A DNA stretch of 64,000 nt, from positions 1 to 64,000 of the forward strand of contig JAQUYN010000003.1 in assembly GCA_028691835.1 (NCBI GenBank), written 5' to 3'. The notes under the pieces were generated by a model. That model saw only the letters and a list, made by a program, of their open reading frames with translations, was not told where the DNA came from and ran no database searches. Shown here piece after piece: positions 26,850 to 37,052 of the stretch; the first letter of the stretch is position 1, and the number at the start of each line of letters is the position of its first letter. This DNA is from Alphaproteobacteria bacterium (GTDB lineage: Bacteria > Pseudomonadota > Alphaproteobacteria > UBA9219). The position numbers were made by a program, and so were the translations under genes.

Positions 26850-28811
26850 TTACGCCCCCCTTACCAAAGCCCAACCAGCGAGCAACATGAGTGCCACGGC
26901 CATCACCATCGCATAGTGATAAAGATAGCCCGTCTGGGCCTTGCGAATGTCATCCCCGACACGAGAAGCCAGCGCAGCGGCTCCGTCAGGCCCGAACCTA
27001 TCGATGCCCCCATCATCGCCTTTGTGCCACAAAAACGCGCCCCAACGAGGCAAGCTGCGTACAAACAGAAAATCATAAAGCTCGTCAAAATAATACTTAT
27101 TAAAGACGACCCGATAAACGATACCAAGACGACGCGCAATGGCGGCAAGATAGTAGGGTCGGCGCACATAAAGCCAAACGGAAACCCCAATCCCAAGCAA
27201 CGCCATAACCAACGGCGCCATTCGAGCAAGTTCGGGGACATGATCGTGCATTGCAGGCGCATGATCCGGCAAAACAAAAAGGACGTTCTGCCAAAAAACG
27301 CCATCGGGCGCACCAGCGAACCAATCCTTAGCCACACAGCCAACGATCAGCGCCCCAAGCGCGAGCGGCAGAAGCGGAGCCAGCATGATCCATGAGGATT
27401 CATGGGCATGCGCGGCAACCTGCGCATCGCCGCGTGGCTCGCCATGAAAGGTCAAGATCAACAAGCGCCACGAATAAAAGGCCGTCATAAACGCGGCCAT
27501 CAGACCGAGGCCATAGGCCACATAGCCGTACCAAGTCCCCCGAGCGAATGCAGCCTCAAGAATCATATCTTTGGAATAAAAGCCGGAAAAGCCGAACAAG
27601 CCCTCAATGCCAATCCCGGCCAAAGCCAACGATCCGATCCACATCAAGGCATAGGTCACGGGGATCTTACGCCACAGGCCACCCATCTTGCGCATATCTT
27701 GTTCGCCTGCCATGGCATGAATGACGCTGCCTGCCGCAAGGAACAAAAGGGCCTTAAAGAAGGCATGAGTCATCAGATGAAAAATCGAAGCGCCATAAGC
27801 CGACACGCCTGCCGCAAAGAACATGTACCCAAGCTGGCTCATGGTTGAATAAGCAATCACGCGCTTGATGTCGAACTGCGTCAATCCTATCGAGGCTGCA
27901 ACAACCGCCGTAACCGCACCGACGACCGCCACCACGGCCAAGGCCGCAGGGGCATACTCAAACAAAGGCGAAAGTCGCGCCAGCATGAACACACCCGCCG
28001 TCACCATCGTGGCCGCATGGATCAAAGCCGAAACGGGTGTGGGGCCTTCCATCGCGTCGGGAAGCCATGTGTGCAACCCGATTTGGGCTGATTTTCCCAT
28101 CGCCCCCATAAACAGCAAAAGCGAAATCACAGTTAAAGCAGGATATGAAGAGCCAGCAAAAATAAATTCTGCATCAACAAGTTGTGGTGCGTTCTTAAAA
28201 ATCACATTGAAATCAAGCGAGCCAAAAATTTGATACACCCCAAAGATCCCAAGCAGAAATCCAAAGTCGCCCACCCGATTGACCAAAAAGGCTTTCATGG
28301 CCGCCATGCCAGCACGAGGCTTCTCATACCAAAAGCCAATCAGCAGGTAGGAAGCCAGACCGACCCCTTCCCAACCAAAGAACATTTGAAGCATGTTGTC
28401 GGCGGATACGAGCATCAACATGAAGAAAGTAAATAAGGACAGGTATGACATAAAGCGAGGCACGCCCTTATCGTGGTGCATATAGCCCACAGAATAAACA
28501 TGGACCATCGCCGAAACCCCGTTGACGACGAGCATCATAATGGCCGTCAGCGTGTCGATCCGAAGGGCCCAATTGGTCTTAAGCCCGCCCGCTTCAATCC
28601 ATGTTGCCAAGATATGGGTGCGCGGCGCGGCGCCAAAAGAAACCTCGTAAAAAATCGTTCCTGACAAAACCGCAGCCGCAAGAACGGCAAGGCAGGTCAC
28701 GATCTGTGCGCCGCCTCGATCCCCGAGCCTATGCCCGCCAAACCCAGCCACAACGGCCCCCAACAGAGGCAAGAAAACGGCGGCACAGTCTAACATTATG
28801 TGCGTATCCAT
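26850..28811 (-). CDS. nuoL: NADH-quinone oxidoreductase subunit L
   Basis: The 653-residue most distal proton-pumping subunit, with the long C-terminal lateral helix that braces the membrane arm. Features: LRIDTLTAIMMLVVNGVSAM, FFGWEGVGLASYLLIGFW, MGKSAQIGLHTWLPDAMEGP, FDIKRVIAYSTMSQLGYM and a hydrophilic region with EPRGDAQVAAHAHES before the last helices. Typical length. It starts 7 bases after nuoK ends. Confidence 0.98.
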   Translation of the reverse strand: MDTHIMLDCAAVFLPLLGAVVAGFGGHRLGDRGGAQIVTCLAVLAAAVLSGTIFYEVSFGAAPRTHILATWIEAGGLKTNWALRIDTLTAIMMLVVNGVSAMVHVYSVGYMHHDKGVPRFMSYLSLFTFFMLMLVSADNMLQMFFGWEGVGLASYLLIGFWYEKPRAGMAAMKAFLVNRVGDFGFLLGIFGVYQIFGSLDFNVIFKNAPQLVDAEFIFAGSSYPALTVISLLLFMGAMGKSAQIGLHTWLPDAMEGPTPVSALIHAATMVTAGVFMLARLSPLFEYAPAALAVVAVVGAVTAVVAASIGLTQFDIKRVIAYSTMSQLGYMFFAAGVSAYGASIFHLMTHAFFKALLFLAAGSVIHAMAGEQDMRKMGGLWRKIPVTYALMWIGSLALAGIGIEGLFGFSGFYSKDMILEAAFARGTWYGYVAYGLGLMAAFMTAFYSWRLLILTFHGEPRGDAQVAAHAHESSWIMLAPLLPLALGALIVGCVAKDWFAGAPDGVFWQNVLFVLPDHAPAMHDHVPELARMAPLVMALLGIGVSVWLYVRRPYYLAAIARRLGIVYRVVFNKYYFDELYDFLFVRSLPRWGAFLWHKGDDGGIDRFGPDGAAALASRVGDDIRKAQTGYLYHYAMVMAVALMLLAGWALVRGA

Positions 28812-28818
28812 GCTCGCT

Positions 28819-29139
28819 CTATCCCTTCATCTCAGAAAGATCGTCCACCTCAATGGTCGCACGTTGACGAAAGGCCACAACAAAGATGGCCAAACCGATA
28901 GCCGACTCCGCTGCTGCAACGGTTAAAATCATCATCGTGAAGACTTGCCCGGCTAGCGTGCCTGAAAAATGTGAAAACGCCACCAAGTTGATATTCACGG
29001 CCAGCAGCATCAGCTCAATCGCCATCAAAAGGATAATCACATTACGTCGGTTCAGAACCACGCCCAAAAGGCCGATCAGAAACAGCATCGCGGCAAGGCT
29101 CAGATAATGGCCAAGACCTATGGTCAGCATCGTTTCCAT
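28819..29139 (-). CDS. nuoK: NADH-quinone oxidoreductase subunit K
   Basis: The 106-residue, three-helix subunit at the joint between quinone module and pumping modules. It shows [39 protein letters not shown] with the two functional glutamates (ELMLLAVN and, later, [11 protein letters not shown]). Start ATG shares one base with the nuoJ stop (TAATG). Confidence 0.97.
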   Translation of the reverse strand: METMLTIGLGHYLSLAAMLFLIGLLGVVLNRRNVIILLMAIELMLLAVNINLVAFSHFSGTLAGQVFTMMILTVAAAESAIGLAIFVVAFRQRATIEVDDLSEMKG

Positions 29140-29741
29140 TATAACGCCCCCTCTCCACTTTTCACTTTGCGCAACTCAACGACATCTTCACGCCGCACAT
29201 CCAGTTGCGCCCACACCTTTTGCTTTTTCACATGACGTGGTTTGCGATAGGTCAACGTGATCGCCCCGATCATCGCAACCAAAAGAATCAAGCCCACAAC
29301 CTGAAACGGATAAGCAAAATCCGTATAAAGAACCCGCCCTAACGCCCGCGTATTCTCTGGAGCCTCGGCAACGTCCTGAAGCAAGGGAGCAACCTTGCTG
29401 GCTGGCCAAGCCCAGATGGCAATCAACATCTGAACCAAAAGAACGCCACCAACGCCGAGGCCGATTGGCAAAGTCTGACGCAAGGCTTCACGCGGGGCGG
29501 CCCCTTTTACATCCAACATCATCACGACGAACAGGAACAAAACAGCCACCGCGCCGACATAAACAATCAGCAAGATAAAGGCGAGGAACTCGGCCCCGAC
29601 AAGAAGAAACAGCCCAGCCGCATTAAAAAAGGCAAGAACCAAAAACAATACAGCCGTCACGGGCTGCCGCGCCGTGACAACCATCACCGACGACGCGATC
29701 AACACCAAGGCAAACATATAAAAAAGAAGTCCTGCGATCAT
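29139..29741 (-). CDS. nuoJ: NADH-quinone oxidoreductase subunit J
   Basis: The 200-residue five-helix subunit whose third helix undergoes the pi-bulge transition. Recognised by [40 protein letters not shown] and [12 protein letters not shown], plus [21 protein letters not shown]. The start ATG at 29741 is separated from the preceding operon gene by a 354-base insertion of repeats and a GIY-YIG gene, whereas nuoI and nuoJ are normally adjacent. Continued transcription through the insertion is presumably required. Confidence 0.96.
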   Translation of the reverse strand: MIAGLLFYMFALVLIASSVMVVTARQPVTAVLFLVLAFFNAAGLFLLVGAEFLAFILLIVYVGAVAVLFLFVVMMLDVKGAAPREALRQTLPIGLGVGGVLLVQMLIAIWAWPASKVAPLLQDVAEAPENTRALGRVLYTDFAYPFQVVGLILLVAMIGAITLTYRKPRHVKKQKVWAQLDVRREDVVELRKVKSGEGAL

Positions 29742-29770
29742 GCGTCACCTCGAGAATTAAGCAAACTACA

Positions 29771-30086
29771 TGGGATGCCAGCCTTCGCTGGCATGACGAA
29801 GAAGGCACACCTTGCACGCATATCCAAAACCGCTTTTTCCTTTGGCACACTCAGACTCCGCGAGAATTCCGGTCTGGTCATGAGCGGTTGCGAGGAGCCG
29901 GACGCTCGCCGGACCGAAGAAGCCAAGAAGAACAGACCTTTCCGCTCGGCAAGCGGCAGGCGAGGCGCAGAGCGAATGCGGTGGGCTGGCGGGACGACTG
30001 GGGTTTTAGCAGATAAAGAGTATAAAAAAGACATCTTTGCACGACGCATTAAGAATCTCGTCATGCCAGCGAAGGCTGGCATCCCA
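29771..30086. repeat. 316-bp element with ATGCCAGCGAAGG inverted ends, between nuoI and nuoJ
   Basis: The ends TGGGATGCCAGCCTTCGCTG and CAGCGAAGGCTGGCATCCCA (each continuing to a 28-base arm with GCATGACGA/TCGTCATGC) are inverted. The core carries GAGCGGTTGCGAGGAGC (29882) and CGAGGCGCAGAGCGAATG (29961), both also found at 16885 and 17201, so the core is itself a dispersed repeat. It fills the space from nuoJ to the GIY-YIG gene. An apparent plus-strand frame inside it (29775-30143) is repeat sequence, not a gene. Confidence 0.8.
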
Positions 30087-30095
30087 TTTCCATTT

Positions 30096-30389
30096 TTACT
30101 TGTTAAAATCTTCCGCCAAATCACGCCAAACAGGATTGAATGACTTGATCCGGTGCGTCTTCCACTCACGTTTCCATGCCTTGATGCATTTCTCCCGATG
30201 AATAGCCTCGTCAATGGTGGAGTATTCTTCATAATACACCAAACACTTAAGGCCATATTTCTTAGAGAAGCCGGGATACACACCCGTTTTATGTTCCCAG
30301 ATTCTTCGCGCAAGATCACTGGTAACACCAGTGTACAGCGTCCCATAAGGTTTGTCCGTAATGATATAGACCCAAGACCGTTTCTCCAT
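30096..30389 (-). CDS. GIY-YIG nuclease-family protein, copy 1 (inserted after nuoI)
   Basis: A 97-residue protein consisting of a single GIY-YIG domain of the UPF0213/YhbQ-like type. Motifs: SWVYIITDKPYGTLYTGVTS (the VYI and LYTG halves), catalytic Arg in DLARRIWEHKTG, and the conserved Glu in EAIHREKCIKAWKREWK. The true start is ATG at 30389, exactly 13 bases after the nuoI stop. It is in the same direction as nuo and 83 percent or so similar in its first hundred bases to copy 2 at 34208-34498 by eye. The domain cuts or nicks DNA in other families; here a homing or module-mobility role is inferred. Confidence 0.9.
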   Translation of the reverse strand: MEKRSWVYIITDKPYGTLYTGVTSDLARRIWEHKTGVYPGFSKKYGLKCLVYYEEYSTIDEAIHREKCIKAWKREWKTHRIKSFNPVWRDLAEDFNK

Positions 30390-30402
30390 AATGGCCCATT
30401 CC

Positions 30403-30894
30403 TCATCCCTTCCTCCGATCCGCCGCAAGGTTGGCGGCAAGAACAGATTCCCAACGATCGCCATTCGCAAGCAACCGCTCCTTCGTATAAAGCAGCTCCT
30501 CATGCGTCAAGGTTGAGTATTCAAAGTTCGGCCCCTCAACAATCGCTTCGACGGGGCAAACTTCTTGGCACAAACCGCAGTTGATGCATTTGGTCATATC
30601 AATGTCATAGCGCGTGGTGCAACGCGAGCCATCGGCAGCTGGCGCAGCTTCAATCGTAATGGCAAGAGCGGGACACACGGCCTCACATAATTTACACGCA
30701 ATACACCGCTCGCTTCCATCAGCATAACGGCGCAGCGCATGCTCACCACGAAAGCGCGGACTGATACGGCCCTTTTCGTAAGGATAGTTGATCGTAACCT
30801 TGGGCCTAAACATATAACGAAAAGTCAGCGCAAGACCGGACAATAAATCCAGACCCAGCCAATATTTCCAGCGGCGTTTGAGAAGGTTCATCAT
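30403..30894 (-). CDS. nuoI: NADH-quinone oxidoreductase subunit I
   Basis: The 163-residue 8-iron ferredoxin-like subunit holding clusters N6a and N6b. The two binding sets are [16 protein letters not shown] and [16 protein letters not shown], with [17 protein letters not shown] before them. I place the start at ATG 30894, preceded by AAGGA; an ATG at 30906 overlapping the nuoH stop is the alternative. An inserted GIY-YIG gene begins 13 bases after the stop. Confidence 0.96.
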   Translation of the reverse strand: MMNLLKRRWKYWLGLDLLSGLALTFRYMFRPKVTINYPYEKGRISPRFRGEHALRRYADGSERCIACKLCEAVCPALAITIEAAPAADGSRCTTRYDIDMTKCINCGLCQEVCPVEAIVEGPNFEYSTLTHEELLYTKERLLANGDRWESVLAANLAADRRKG

Positions 30895-30902
30895 GGCGTC
30901 CT

Positions 30903-31919
30903 TCATCCTCCCACCGGCAAACTGCCCGTCAACATTGAAACCGTTGCCACAACGACGACCCAGATCAGTGACAAAGGCAAAAAGAATTTCCAACCGATAC
31001 GCATCAGCTGATCATAGCGATAACGCGGCATGGTGCCGCGTATCCACAAAAACACGAACAAACACACGGCGATCTTCAGCGCGAACCAAATAAAGCCCGG
31101 AATAAAGGCCAAAGCCTGAACTGGCGGCAACCATCCCCCAAGGAACAAAAGGCTGGTCAACGCGCTCATCAAGATCATGTTCGCATATTCACCCAAAAAG
31201 AACATGGCAAAGATCATCGCCGAATATTCGGTATTAAACCCGCCGACAAGTTCGGATTCGCCTTCCGGCAAGTCAAAAGGGCTGCGATTTGTTTCGGCCA
31301 GCGCCGAGGCAAAAAACAAAATAAACATCGGAAACAAAAGCGAACAGGCGAACCAACCGCTTTGCGCCTGCGCCTCGACAATCTTGCTAAGATTCAGCGA
31401 ACCAGCTTTCAACAGCACCGTCACCAAAATCAGGCCAATGGACACTTCGTACGAAATCATCTGCGCAGCGGAACGCAGACCTCCCAAAAACGAGTATTTC
31501 GAGTTTGAAGCCCAACCCGCAATAATGATCGCATAAACGCCGAGCGATGAGATCGCGAGCAAATAAAGCACGCCCACATTGATATTCGCCAGAACAAGTC
31601 CCACATCAAACGGGATCACAGCCCACGCTGACAGAGCCAGCAGAAATGTGAAAATCGGTGCGCCAATAAACAGCGGGATATTGGCCTTCGTAGGCAAGAT
31701 GGTTTCCTTGCACAAGACCTTGATTCCATCGGCCATCGGCTGAAGCAAGCCAAAGGGCCCCACGACATTCGGGCCTTTGCGTATTTGGATAGCCCCCAAA
31801 ACCTTGCGCTCGGCCAATGTCAAATAAGCCGTCGCGCCCAGCACAACCCCAAGAATGCACACAATGCCAAGCAGCATCCAAAACAGCGGCAAAAGATACT
31901 GGTCCATAAGTTCGGTCAT
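30903..31919 (-). CDS. nuoH: NADH-quinone oxidoreductase subunit H
   Basis: The 338-residue, eight-helix subunit that forms the quinone-access channel. Features: [53 protein letters not shown] and [20 protein letters not shown], plus [16 protein letters not shown] at the end. ATG at 31919 overlaps the nuoG stop (ATGA); a frame extension of 17 codons upstream is inside nuoG and has no support. Confidence 0.98.
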   Translation of the reverse strand: MTELMDQYLLPLFWMLLGIVCILGVVLGATAYLTLAERKVLGAIQIRKGPNVVGPFGLLQPMADGIKVLCKETILPTKANIPLFIGAPIFTFLLALSAWAVIPFDVGLVLANINVGVLYLLAISSLGVYAIIIAGWASNSKYSFLGGLRSAAQMISYEVSIGLILVTVLLKAGSLNLSKIVEAQAQSGWFACSLLFPMFILFFASALAETNRSPFDLPEGESELVGGFNTEYSAMIFAMFFLGEYANMILMSALTSLLFLGGWLPPVQALAFIPGFIWFALKIAVCLFVFLWIRGTMPRYRYDQLMRIGWKFFLPLSLIWVVVVATVSMLTGSLPVGG

Positions 31920-33982
31920 GATTGCCCCTCCTCCCTCTTTTGGATCAACGGCAAAATCTCTGCCGTGCACTTGGCCATCGTTGGCGAAGTGCGAGAGATC
32001 GGATCTGTCATATACGTGTTTTCAATCACAGGGGTAAAAGCCTGAAGCGATAGCGTGCCAGAACGCCCAAACGATTTCCATGGCGAAGGAACGCACGCGC
32101 CAATCTCCTTTAAATGCGGCGCAAAAGCAAACATCTCACTGCGCACATCATCAAGCGTATCAAAGTCCAAGGGCTTGCCGAGCGCTTGCGCCAGTAAGGC
32201 TAAAATGGCCCAGTCTTCGCGGGCTTGGCCAGGCGGGAACAAAGCGCGGCGGGCCATCTGCGGACGCCCCTCGGTATTCACATAAATGCCGTCTTTCTCT
32301 GTCGGCGCTGCCGATGGTAAAATCACATCCGCACGCGCCGCGCCGCGATCACCATGGTGCCCTTGGTAAATTACAAAGGTCCGTCCAAGGCTGCTCGTAT
32401 CGATTTCGTCGGCACCCATCAGATAAAGCACATCGATACGATTAGCCTGCGCGGCACCAAGAATTGAATTGGTCGCAAGACCGTATTGTCCACTTGGCAC
32501 AAACCCGAGATCGAGCCCACCGGTGCGAGCGGCAGCAAGCTGCAACACGTTAAATCCGTTCCAATCATCCCGGACCATCTCGAACGATTCCGCGAGTTCA
32601 CGAGCTAGTGCATGCAAGGGTCCTCCATCAGGCCTCGCCAATGCGCCAGCGCCGAGAATAATCATCGGATTTTTAGCCGCTCGCAAAAGGTCAGCAAACT
32701 CATGGCGATTATCAATCAAGTCGCGCATCGCAACAGGCGAGTAACCGACATGATGATACGGATAGCCAAGATCAACGGCCTCACCGATCATACCGACCAC
32801 ACAGCCGCCCTTACGCCAACGCTTGAGAAGCCGCGCGTTAACAAGCGTCGCTTCATGCCGGGGATTGGTCCCGACAAGCAAAATAACATCGGCCTTTTCA
32901 ATGCCGGCAATGCCACTATTCATCGTGTACGCCGCCCGCGTGCTAATGTCGTAATCAGCGCCATCTTGGCGGCAATCAAAATGAGGCGTGTCGATCTTGG
33001 TCAAAAACTTTTTGAAGCTGAAAAGCGTTTCGCAATCCACAAGATCACCCGCCAACGCTGCGATACGATTGGGCGTGATGTTGCGTATTTTCTTGGCAAT
33101 CAAGGTAAGTGCTTCATCCCACGTGGATTCCCTTAACCGCCCCTCTTCGCGGATATAGGGCCGATCAAGACGTTGCAGCCGCAGACCATCATAAGCAAAA
33201 CGGGTCTTATCGCTGATCCACTCTTCATTAATATCTTCGTTCAAACGAGGCAAAACGCGCATCAGCTCAGTGCCACGCGTGTCGATACGAATATTGCTGC
33301 CCACGGCGTCAAGCACATCAATGCTTTCCGTTTTGGTAAGCTCCCAAGGACGCGCCTTGAACGCATAGGGCTTGCTGGTCAACGCGCCAACGGGGCACAC
33401 ATCGACTAAATTGCCCGACATCTCAGAACGTAGAGGACCTTCATTAAAGGACGTGATTTCCATTTTCTCACCGCGAAAGACGCCGCCAAGCTCTGGCGAT
33501 CCTGCGATCTCTTCCATGAACCGCACACAACGTGTGCAATGGATACAACGCGTCATCACGGTCTTAATCAAGGGACCAAAATCTTTATCGCGCACGACGC
33601 GGCGTGGCTCTGTATAGCGACAACGGTCACGACCATAGGCGACAGCCTGATCTTGCAAATCGCACTCACCGCCTTGATCACACACGGGGCAATCAAGCGG
33701 GTGATTGATCAGCAACATTTCCATCACGCCCTGCCGCTCTTTCTTCACGGCCTCCGTATCCGTATGTACAACCATGCCTTCGCTGCACGGCAAGGCGCAG
33801 CTTGCCACAGGTTTGGGCATCTTCTCGACATCAACAAGGCACATGCGACAACTTCCGGCCACGGTCAGTCGATCATGATAGCAAAAACGCGGAATTTCGA
33901 TGCCCAATTGTTCACAGGCCTGAAGAACAGACGTTCCTGCCTCAACCTCAACCTCTTGTCCATTGATGGTCAGCTTGATCAT
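31916..33982 (-). CDS. nuoG: NADH-quinone oxidoreductase subunit G
   Basis: The 688-residue iron-sulfur subunit. N-terminal [2Fe-2S] domain with [20 protein letters not shown]; then the His/Cys set [18 protein letters not shown] and the 4Fe-4S cluster [16 protein letters not shown], followed by a molybdopterin-oxidoreductase-like domain ([37 protein letters not shown]). The extra N7 cluster Cys set of E. coli NuoG is not apparent, as usual for this class. A 225-base spacer with a palindrome and then a GIY-YIG gene separate it from nuoF. Confidence 0.98.
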   Translation of the reverse strand: MIKLTINGQEVEVEAGTSVLQACEQLGIEIPRFCYHDRLTVAGSCRMCLVDVEKMPKPVASCALPCSEGMVVHTDTEAVKKERQGVMEMLLINHPLDCPVCDQGGECDLQDQAVAYGRDRCRYTEPRRVVRDKDFGPLIKTVMTRCIHCTRCVRFMEEIAGSPELGGVFRGEKMEITSFNEGPLRSEMSGNLVDVCPVGALTSKPYAFKARPWELTKTESIDVLDAVGSNIRIDTRGTELMRVLPRLNEDINEEWISDKTRFAYDGLRLQRLDRPYIREEGRLRESTWDEALTLIAKKIRNITPNRIAALAGDLVDCETLFSFKKFLTKIDTPHFDCRQDGADYDISTRAAYTMNSGIAGIEKADVILLVGTNPRHEATLVNARLLKRWRKGGCVVGMIGEAVDLGYPYHHVGYSPVAMRDLIDNRHEFADLLRAAKNPMIILGAGALARPDGGPLHALARELAESFEMVRDDWNGFNVLQLAAARTGGLDLGFVPSGQYGLATNSILGAAQANRIDVLYLMGADEIDTSSLGRTFVIYQGHHGDRGAARADVILPSAAPTEKDGIYVNTEGRPQMARRALFPPGQAREDWAILALLAQALGKPLDFDTLDDVRSEMFAFAPHLKEIGACVPSPWKSFGRSGTLSLQAFTPVIENTYMTDPISRTSPTMAKCTAEILPLIQKREEGQS

Positions 33983-34049
33983 GCCGCCCCCAATATAAAA
34001 TACAGGTGTGACAAAGGCCGTCTGTCGACAATCATCCGACCATTCACCA

Positions 34050-34180
34050 TTGTCATTCCGGGGCGCGCCTTGGCGCGAACCCGGAATCCCATTTGTTTGG
34101 GTTGATTAGAAAAAAGAAATGGGATTCCGGAGCTGCGCCCTTCTGTCGCCCACGACAGAAGAGCTTGTCCGGAATGACAA
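34050..34180. repeat. GTCATTCCGG nested palindrome between nuoF-side GIY-YIG gene and nuoG
   Basis: TTGTCATTCCGG mirrors CCGGAATGACAA at the two ends; the inner pair GGAATCCCATTTGTTT/AAAGAAATGGGATTCC folds back, and TTCTGTCGCCCACGACAGAA is a third hairpin. It lies directly behind the GIY-YIG gene copy 2 and ahead of nuoG. Confidence 0.85.
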
Positions 34181-34207
34181 CGTCGAGATTTTTGTGAACA
34201 GGCAAAA

Positions 34208-34498
34208 TTAGAGATGCCCTTCACCACAATCTTTCCACCTGTGATTAACCTTGTGAATAAGGTCAATTTTCCAGTCCCTTCTCCACTTCTTAATTTGTTT
34301 TTCACGCTGAATGGCTTCTTCAATTCGTGCGTACTCTTCATGATAAACGAGCAACTTAAGGCCATAGCGTTTTGAGAAACCAACATACATCCCCGTTTTG
34401 TGTTCCCAGATGCGACGCGCAAGATCATTTGTGACACCAACGTACAACGTGCCATAAGGCTTGTCCGTAATGATATACACCCAATACCGTTTTTCCAT
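34208..34498 (-). CDS. GIY-YIG nuclease-family protein, copy 2 (inserted after nuoF)
   Basis: A 96-residue single-domain GIY-YIG protein, close homologue of copy 1. Motifs: YWVYIITDKPYGTLYVGVTN, DLARRIWEHKTGMY and EAIQREKQIKKWRRDWK. The start is ATG at 34498, again exactly 13 bases after the TGA of the upstream nuo gene, here nuoF. Same direction as the operon. The nested palindrome at 34050-34180 follows. Differences from copy 1 are spread along the gene and largely conservative, so both copies appear to have been under selection to keep the protein. Confidence 0.9.
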   Translation of the reverse strand: MEKRYWVYIITDKPYGTLYVGVTNDLARRIWEHKTGMYVGFSKRYGLKLLVYHEEYARIEEAIQREKQIKKWRRDWKIDLIHKVNHRWKDCGEGHL

Positions 34499-34511
34499 TT
34501 TGACCTCATCA

Positions 34512-35795
34512 TCATGCCGCCCCCTTGGCTTGCGCACGCGCTCTGATAATACGTTCTTCCATAACGGGTCGGAAATGTCGGATCAAACCTTGCACAGGCC
34601 ACGCAGCAGCATCACCAAGGGCGCAAATCGTGCGGCCCTCGATCTCTTTGGTCAAATCCCATAGCGTATCGATTTCTTCGACCGTCGCATCACCGCGCAC
34701 CATCCGCTGCATCGTACGATAAATCCATCCTGTGCCCTCACGGCACGGTGTGCATTGGCCACAACTTTCATGCATATAAAAACGGCTAAGGCGCGCAATG
34801 GCCGCGATAATATCGGTGGATTGATCCATCACAATCACACCTGCCGAGCCAAGCGCAGACCCCACCGCCGAAAGCCCGTCATAGTCCATAATAGCGTCTT
34901 CGCACAGATGCTTTGGCAAAACAGGAACCGACGAGCCTCCGGGAATAATGGCAAGCAAATGATCCCATCCGCCGCGCACACCGCCAGCATGTTTCTCGAT
35001 CAATTCACGAAGCGGAATTCCCATCGACTCTTCAACATTACAAGGCGTGTTGACGTGACCTGAAATGCAAAACAATTTCGTTCCCGCATTCTTGGGGCGA
35101 CCAATACTTGCATACCACTTGGCACTGCGCCGCAGAATCGTTGGCACGCTTGCAATCGTCTCAACATTATTCACAGTCGTCGGGCACGCATAAAGACCTG
35201 CATTCGCGGGAAAAGGCGGCTTGTTGCGAGGCTGCCCCTTCTTGCCCTCAAGGCTTTCCAACAACGCGGTTTCCTCGCCGCAGACATAAGCCCCGGCGCC
35301 GCGATGCAAATAAATGTCGCAATCCCAACCAGAGCCACAAGCATTCTTGCCAATCAAGCCAGCCTCATAAGCTTCGTTGATCGCATGCTGCAAATGCCGG
35401 GCTTCATTCACAAACTCACCGCGAATATAAATATAAACCGTGTGCGCATGAACAGCGACCGCCGCGCAAACAGCACCCTCCAGCAACAAATGCGGATCAA
35501 AGCGCAGAATATCGCGATCCTTGCACGTACCCGGCTCGGACTCGTCGGCGTTGACAATCAAATAATGTGGACGTTCTGAGGGTTTCGGCATAAACGACCA
35601 TTTCAGGCCTGTACCGAATCCAGCCCCGCCACGTCCGCGCAAACCCGATGCCTTAATCTCCTCAATAATCGCAGCCGATCCTTCTTGAATGATCGCAACC
35701 GTATTATCCCAAACGCCACGCCTACGCGCCCCTTCCAAAGTCCACGGGGCTTGCCCATACAGGTTTGTAAAAATGTGATCCTTATCCGCTAGCAT
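34512..35795 (-). CDS. nuoF: NADH-quinone oxidoreductase subunit F
   Basis: The 427-residue NADH- and FMN-binding subunit with cluster N3. Features: [20 protein letters not shown] (NADH/FMN glycine-rich loop), [38 protein letters not shown], and the 4Fe-4S set [12 protein letters not shown] with a fourth Cys in [11 protein letters not shown]. The ATG at 35795 overlaps nuoE by 7 bases; GGAGGG lies just upstream. Confidence 0.98.
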   Translation of the reverse strand: MLADKDHIFTNLYGQAPWTLEGARRRGVWDNTVAIIQEGSAAIIEEIKASGLRGRGGAGFGTGLKWSFMPKPSERPHYLIVNADESEPGTCKDRDILRFDPHLLLEGAVCAAVAVHAHTVYIYIRGEFVNEARHLQHAINEAYEAGLIGKNACGSGWDCDIYLHRGAGAYVCGEETALLESLEGKKGQPRNKPPFPANAGLYACPTTVNNVETIASVPTILRRSAKWYASIGRPKNAGTKLFCISGHVNTPCNVEESMGIPLRELIEKHAGGVRGGWDHLLAIIPGGSSVPVLPKHLCEDAIMDYDGLSAVGSALGSAGVIVMDQSTDIIAAIARLSRFYMHESCGQCTPCREGTGWIYRTMQRMVRGDATVEEIDTLWDLTKEIEGRTICALGDAAAWPVQGLIRHFRPVMEERIIRARAQAKGAA

Positions 35796-36370
35796 AGGCC
35801 CTCCTTGCCCTTCCCGCAGGCACAAGACCCACACCGACCTGTCTGTGATCCAGCCGTGGGCTTTTCACCATGAGCCAAAGCATCAATAATCTTCACCACA
35901 CTGTCCGGTGTGAGATCTTCGTAATAATCATCATTAATCTGCATCACGGGCGCATTCACGCACGCCCCCAGACACTCAACCTCTTTAAGCGTAAACACCC
36001 CGTCAGGTGTCGTCTCCCCGGCCTTGATCCCAAGACGAACTTCGCACGCTGTCGCGACGGCCTCGCCACCAGCCAGCCAGCAAGGCGTCGTGCGGCAAAG
36101 CTGAATCAAGTATTTCCCGACAGGATCCAAATTGAACATCGTGTAAAAGCTGGCGACTTCAAAAGCCTTGATTGCGGGAATTTCAAGAAAGTCGGCAACA
36201 TAAGCAATCGCGGCACGAGGAAGCCAGTTTCGGTTCTGTCGCTGAGCCAAATCAAGCAAAGGCAAAATCGCGCTGGCCTGCTTGCCTGCCGGATATTTCG
36301 CGATAATCCGCTTGGCCTCGGCCAAATTCTCGGACGTAAAAAAGAAGGTTTCAGGTTGATTAGTTTGCAT
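35789..36370 (-). CDS. nuoE: NADH-quinone oxidoreductase subunit E
   Basis: The 193-residue thioredoxin-fold subunit with the [2Fe-2S] cluster N1a. The four ligands are in [13 protein letters not shown] and [13 protein letters not shown]. The C-terminal tail [16 protein letters not shown] is cysteine-rich, as in some alphaproteobacterial NuoE proteins. No start has a clear ribosome site; I chose ATG 36370 ([15 protein letters not shown], the family N-terminus), which overlaps the end of the unknown gene upstream by 11 bases. ATG 36388 and TTG 36430 are in-frame alternatives. Confidence 0.95.
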   Translation of the reverse strand: MQTNQPETFFFTSENLAEAKRIIAKYPAGKQASAILPLLDLAQRQNRNWLPRAAIAYVADFLEIPAIKAFEVASFYTMFNLDPVGKYLIQLCRTTPCWLAGGEAVATACEVRLGIKAGETTPDGVFTLKEVECLGACVNAPVMQINDDYYEDLTPDSVVKIIDALAHGEKPTAGSQTGRCGSCACGKGKEGLC

Positions 36371-37052
36371 GGCAGGATGATCGGGCATAAGAGGTTGAAT
36401 AAGGGGGATGAGGTCGAACTTTTCCAGCAAGCGAACAGCTCCCGTCCGGCTTCATGTCGCTGAAATAATCATTTTCAGCTGGGAAACGCGGTTTCGTACG
36501 CCGCTCAACCCAAAAATCTGTAACGTAAGAACCAAGACAAACAAGGGACGGATTGCAGCACTGGAGAGCCAACACGAAATCGTCCACCGGAGCGATCCCT
36601 TTGAAGACTAAATCTTTATTCGTGCCAGAAAAAGCCATATAAACGCAAGGGCACTTGCCATCAGAAAGAAGAATATGCCCATCAACACTCACACTGGATC
36701 CTAGGCTTGTTTGGTGGTTTCTCCCGACCCTAAACTCTCTATTCATCCATGATCGCCACCCGGAAGGCAATCCTGCGGACAAAAAACCTGAAGGCGTAAT
36801 ATTATGTTCAGCCCGAATAATGGTAACCCTGCCAGAAGCCTCTGCGTGAGCAACTTCCGCCAGATAACGATCTAACGTGCCGGGATTGGCATTAGGCATC
36901 CAGAAAGTCCGATCAATCCACTCATGAAGTGGAACACAAACAAAGCGAAAAAAACCACCATTTTGAGATCGCACAACGTTAGAGACAACAACTTCCTTGC
37001 CGCTCAGCTCATACGTATCGCCAATTCGTGTCCGTCGTGCAGGCTGCGTCAT
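36360..37052 (-). CDS. Unknown gene inserted between nuoD and nuoE
   Basis: A 230-residue protein of no family I know. Its ATG overlaps the nuoD stop (ATGA), and its own TAA overlaps the start of nuoE, so it is fully built into the operon. No signal peptide or membrane helix. The centre has [20 protein letters not shown] and [17 protein letters not shown], giving several cysteines but no metal-binding pattern. Basic residues are common near both ends. nuoD and nuoE are normally neighbours, so this is an accession to the operon; whether it serves complex I is unknown. Confidence 0.65.
   Translation of the reverse strand: MTQPARRTRIGDTYELSGKEVVVSNVVRSQNGGFFRFVCVPLHEWIDRTFWMPNANPGTLDRYLAEVAHAEASGRVTIIRAEHNITPSGFLSAGLPSGWRSWMNREFRVGRNHQTSLGSSVSVDGHILLSDGKCPCVYMAFSGTNKDLVFKGIAPVDDFVLALQCCNPSLVCLGSYVTDFWVERRTKPRFPAENDYFSDMKPDGSCSLAGKVRPHPPYSTSYARSSCHAN

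Noticed and set aside
29775-30143. Plus-strand frame starting MPAFAGMT between nuoJ and nuoI
   Set aside because: This is the chance translation of the ATGCCAGCGAAGG palindrome and core repeat, seen in all such copies.
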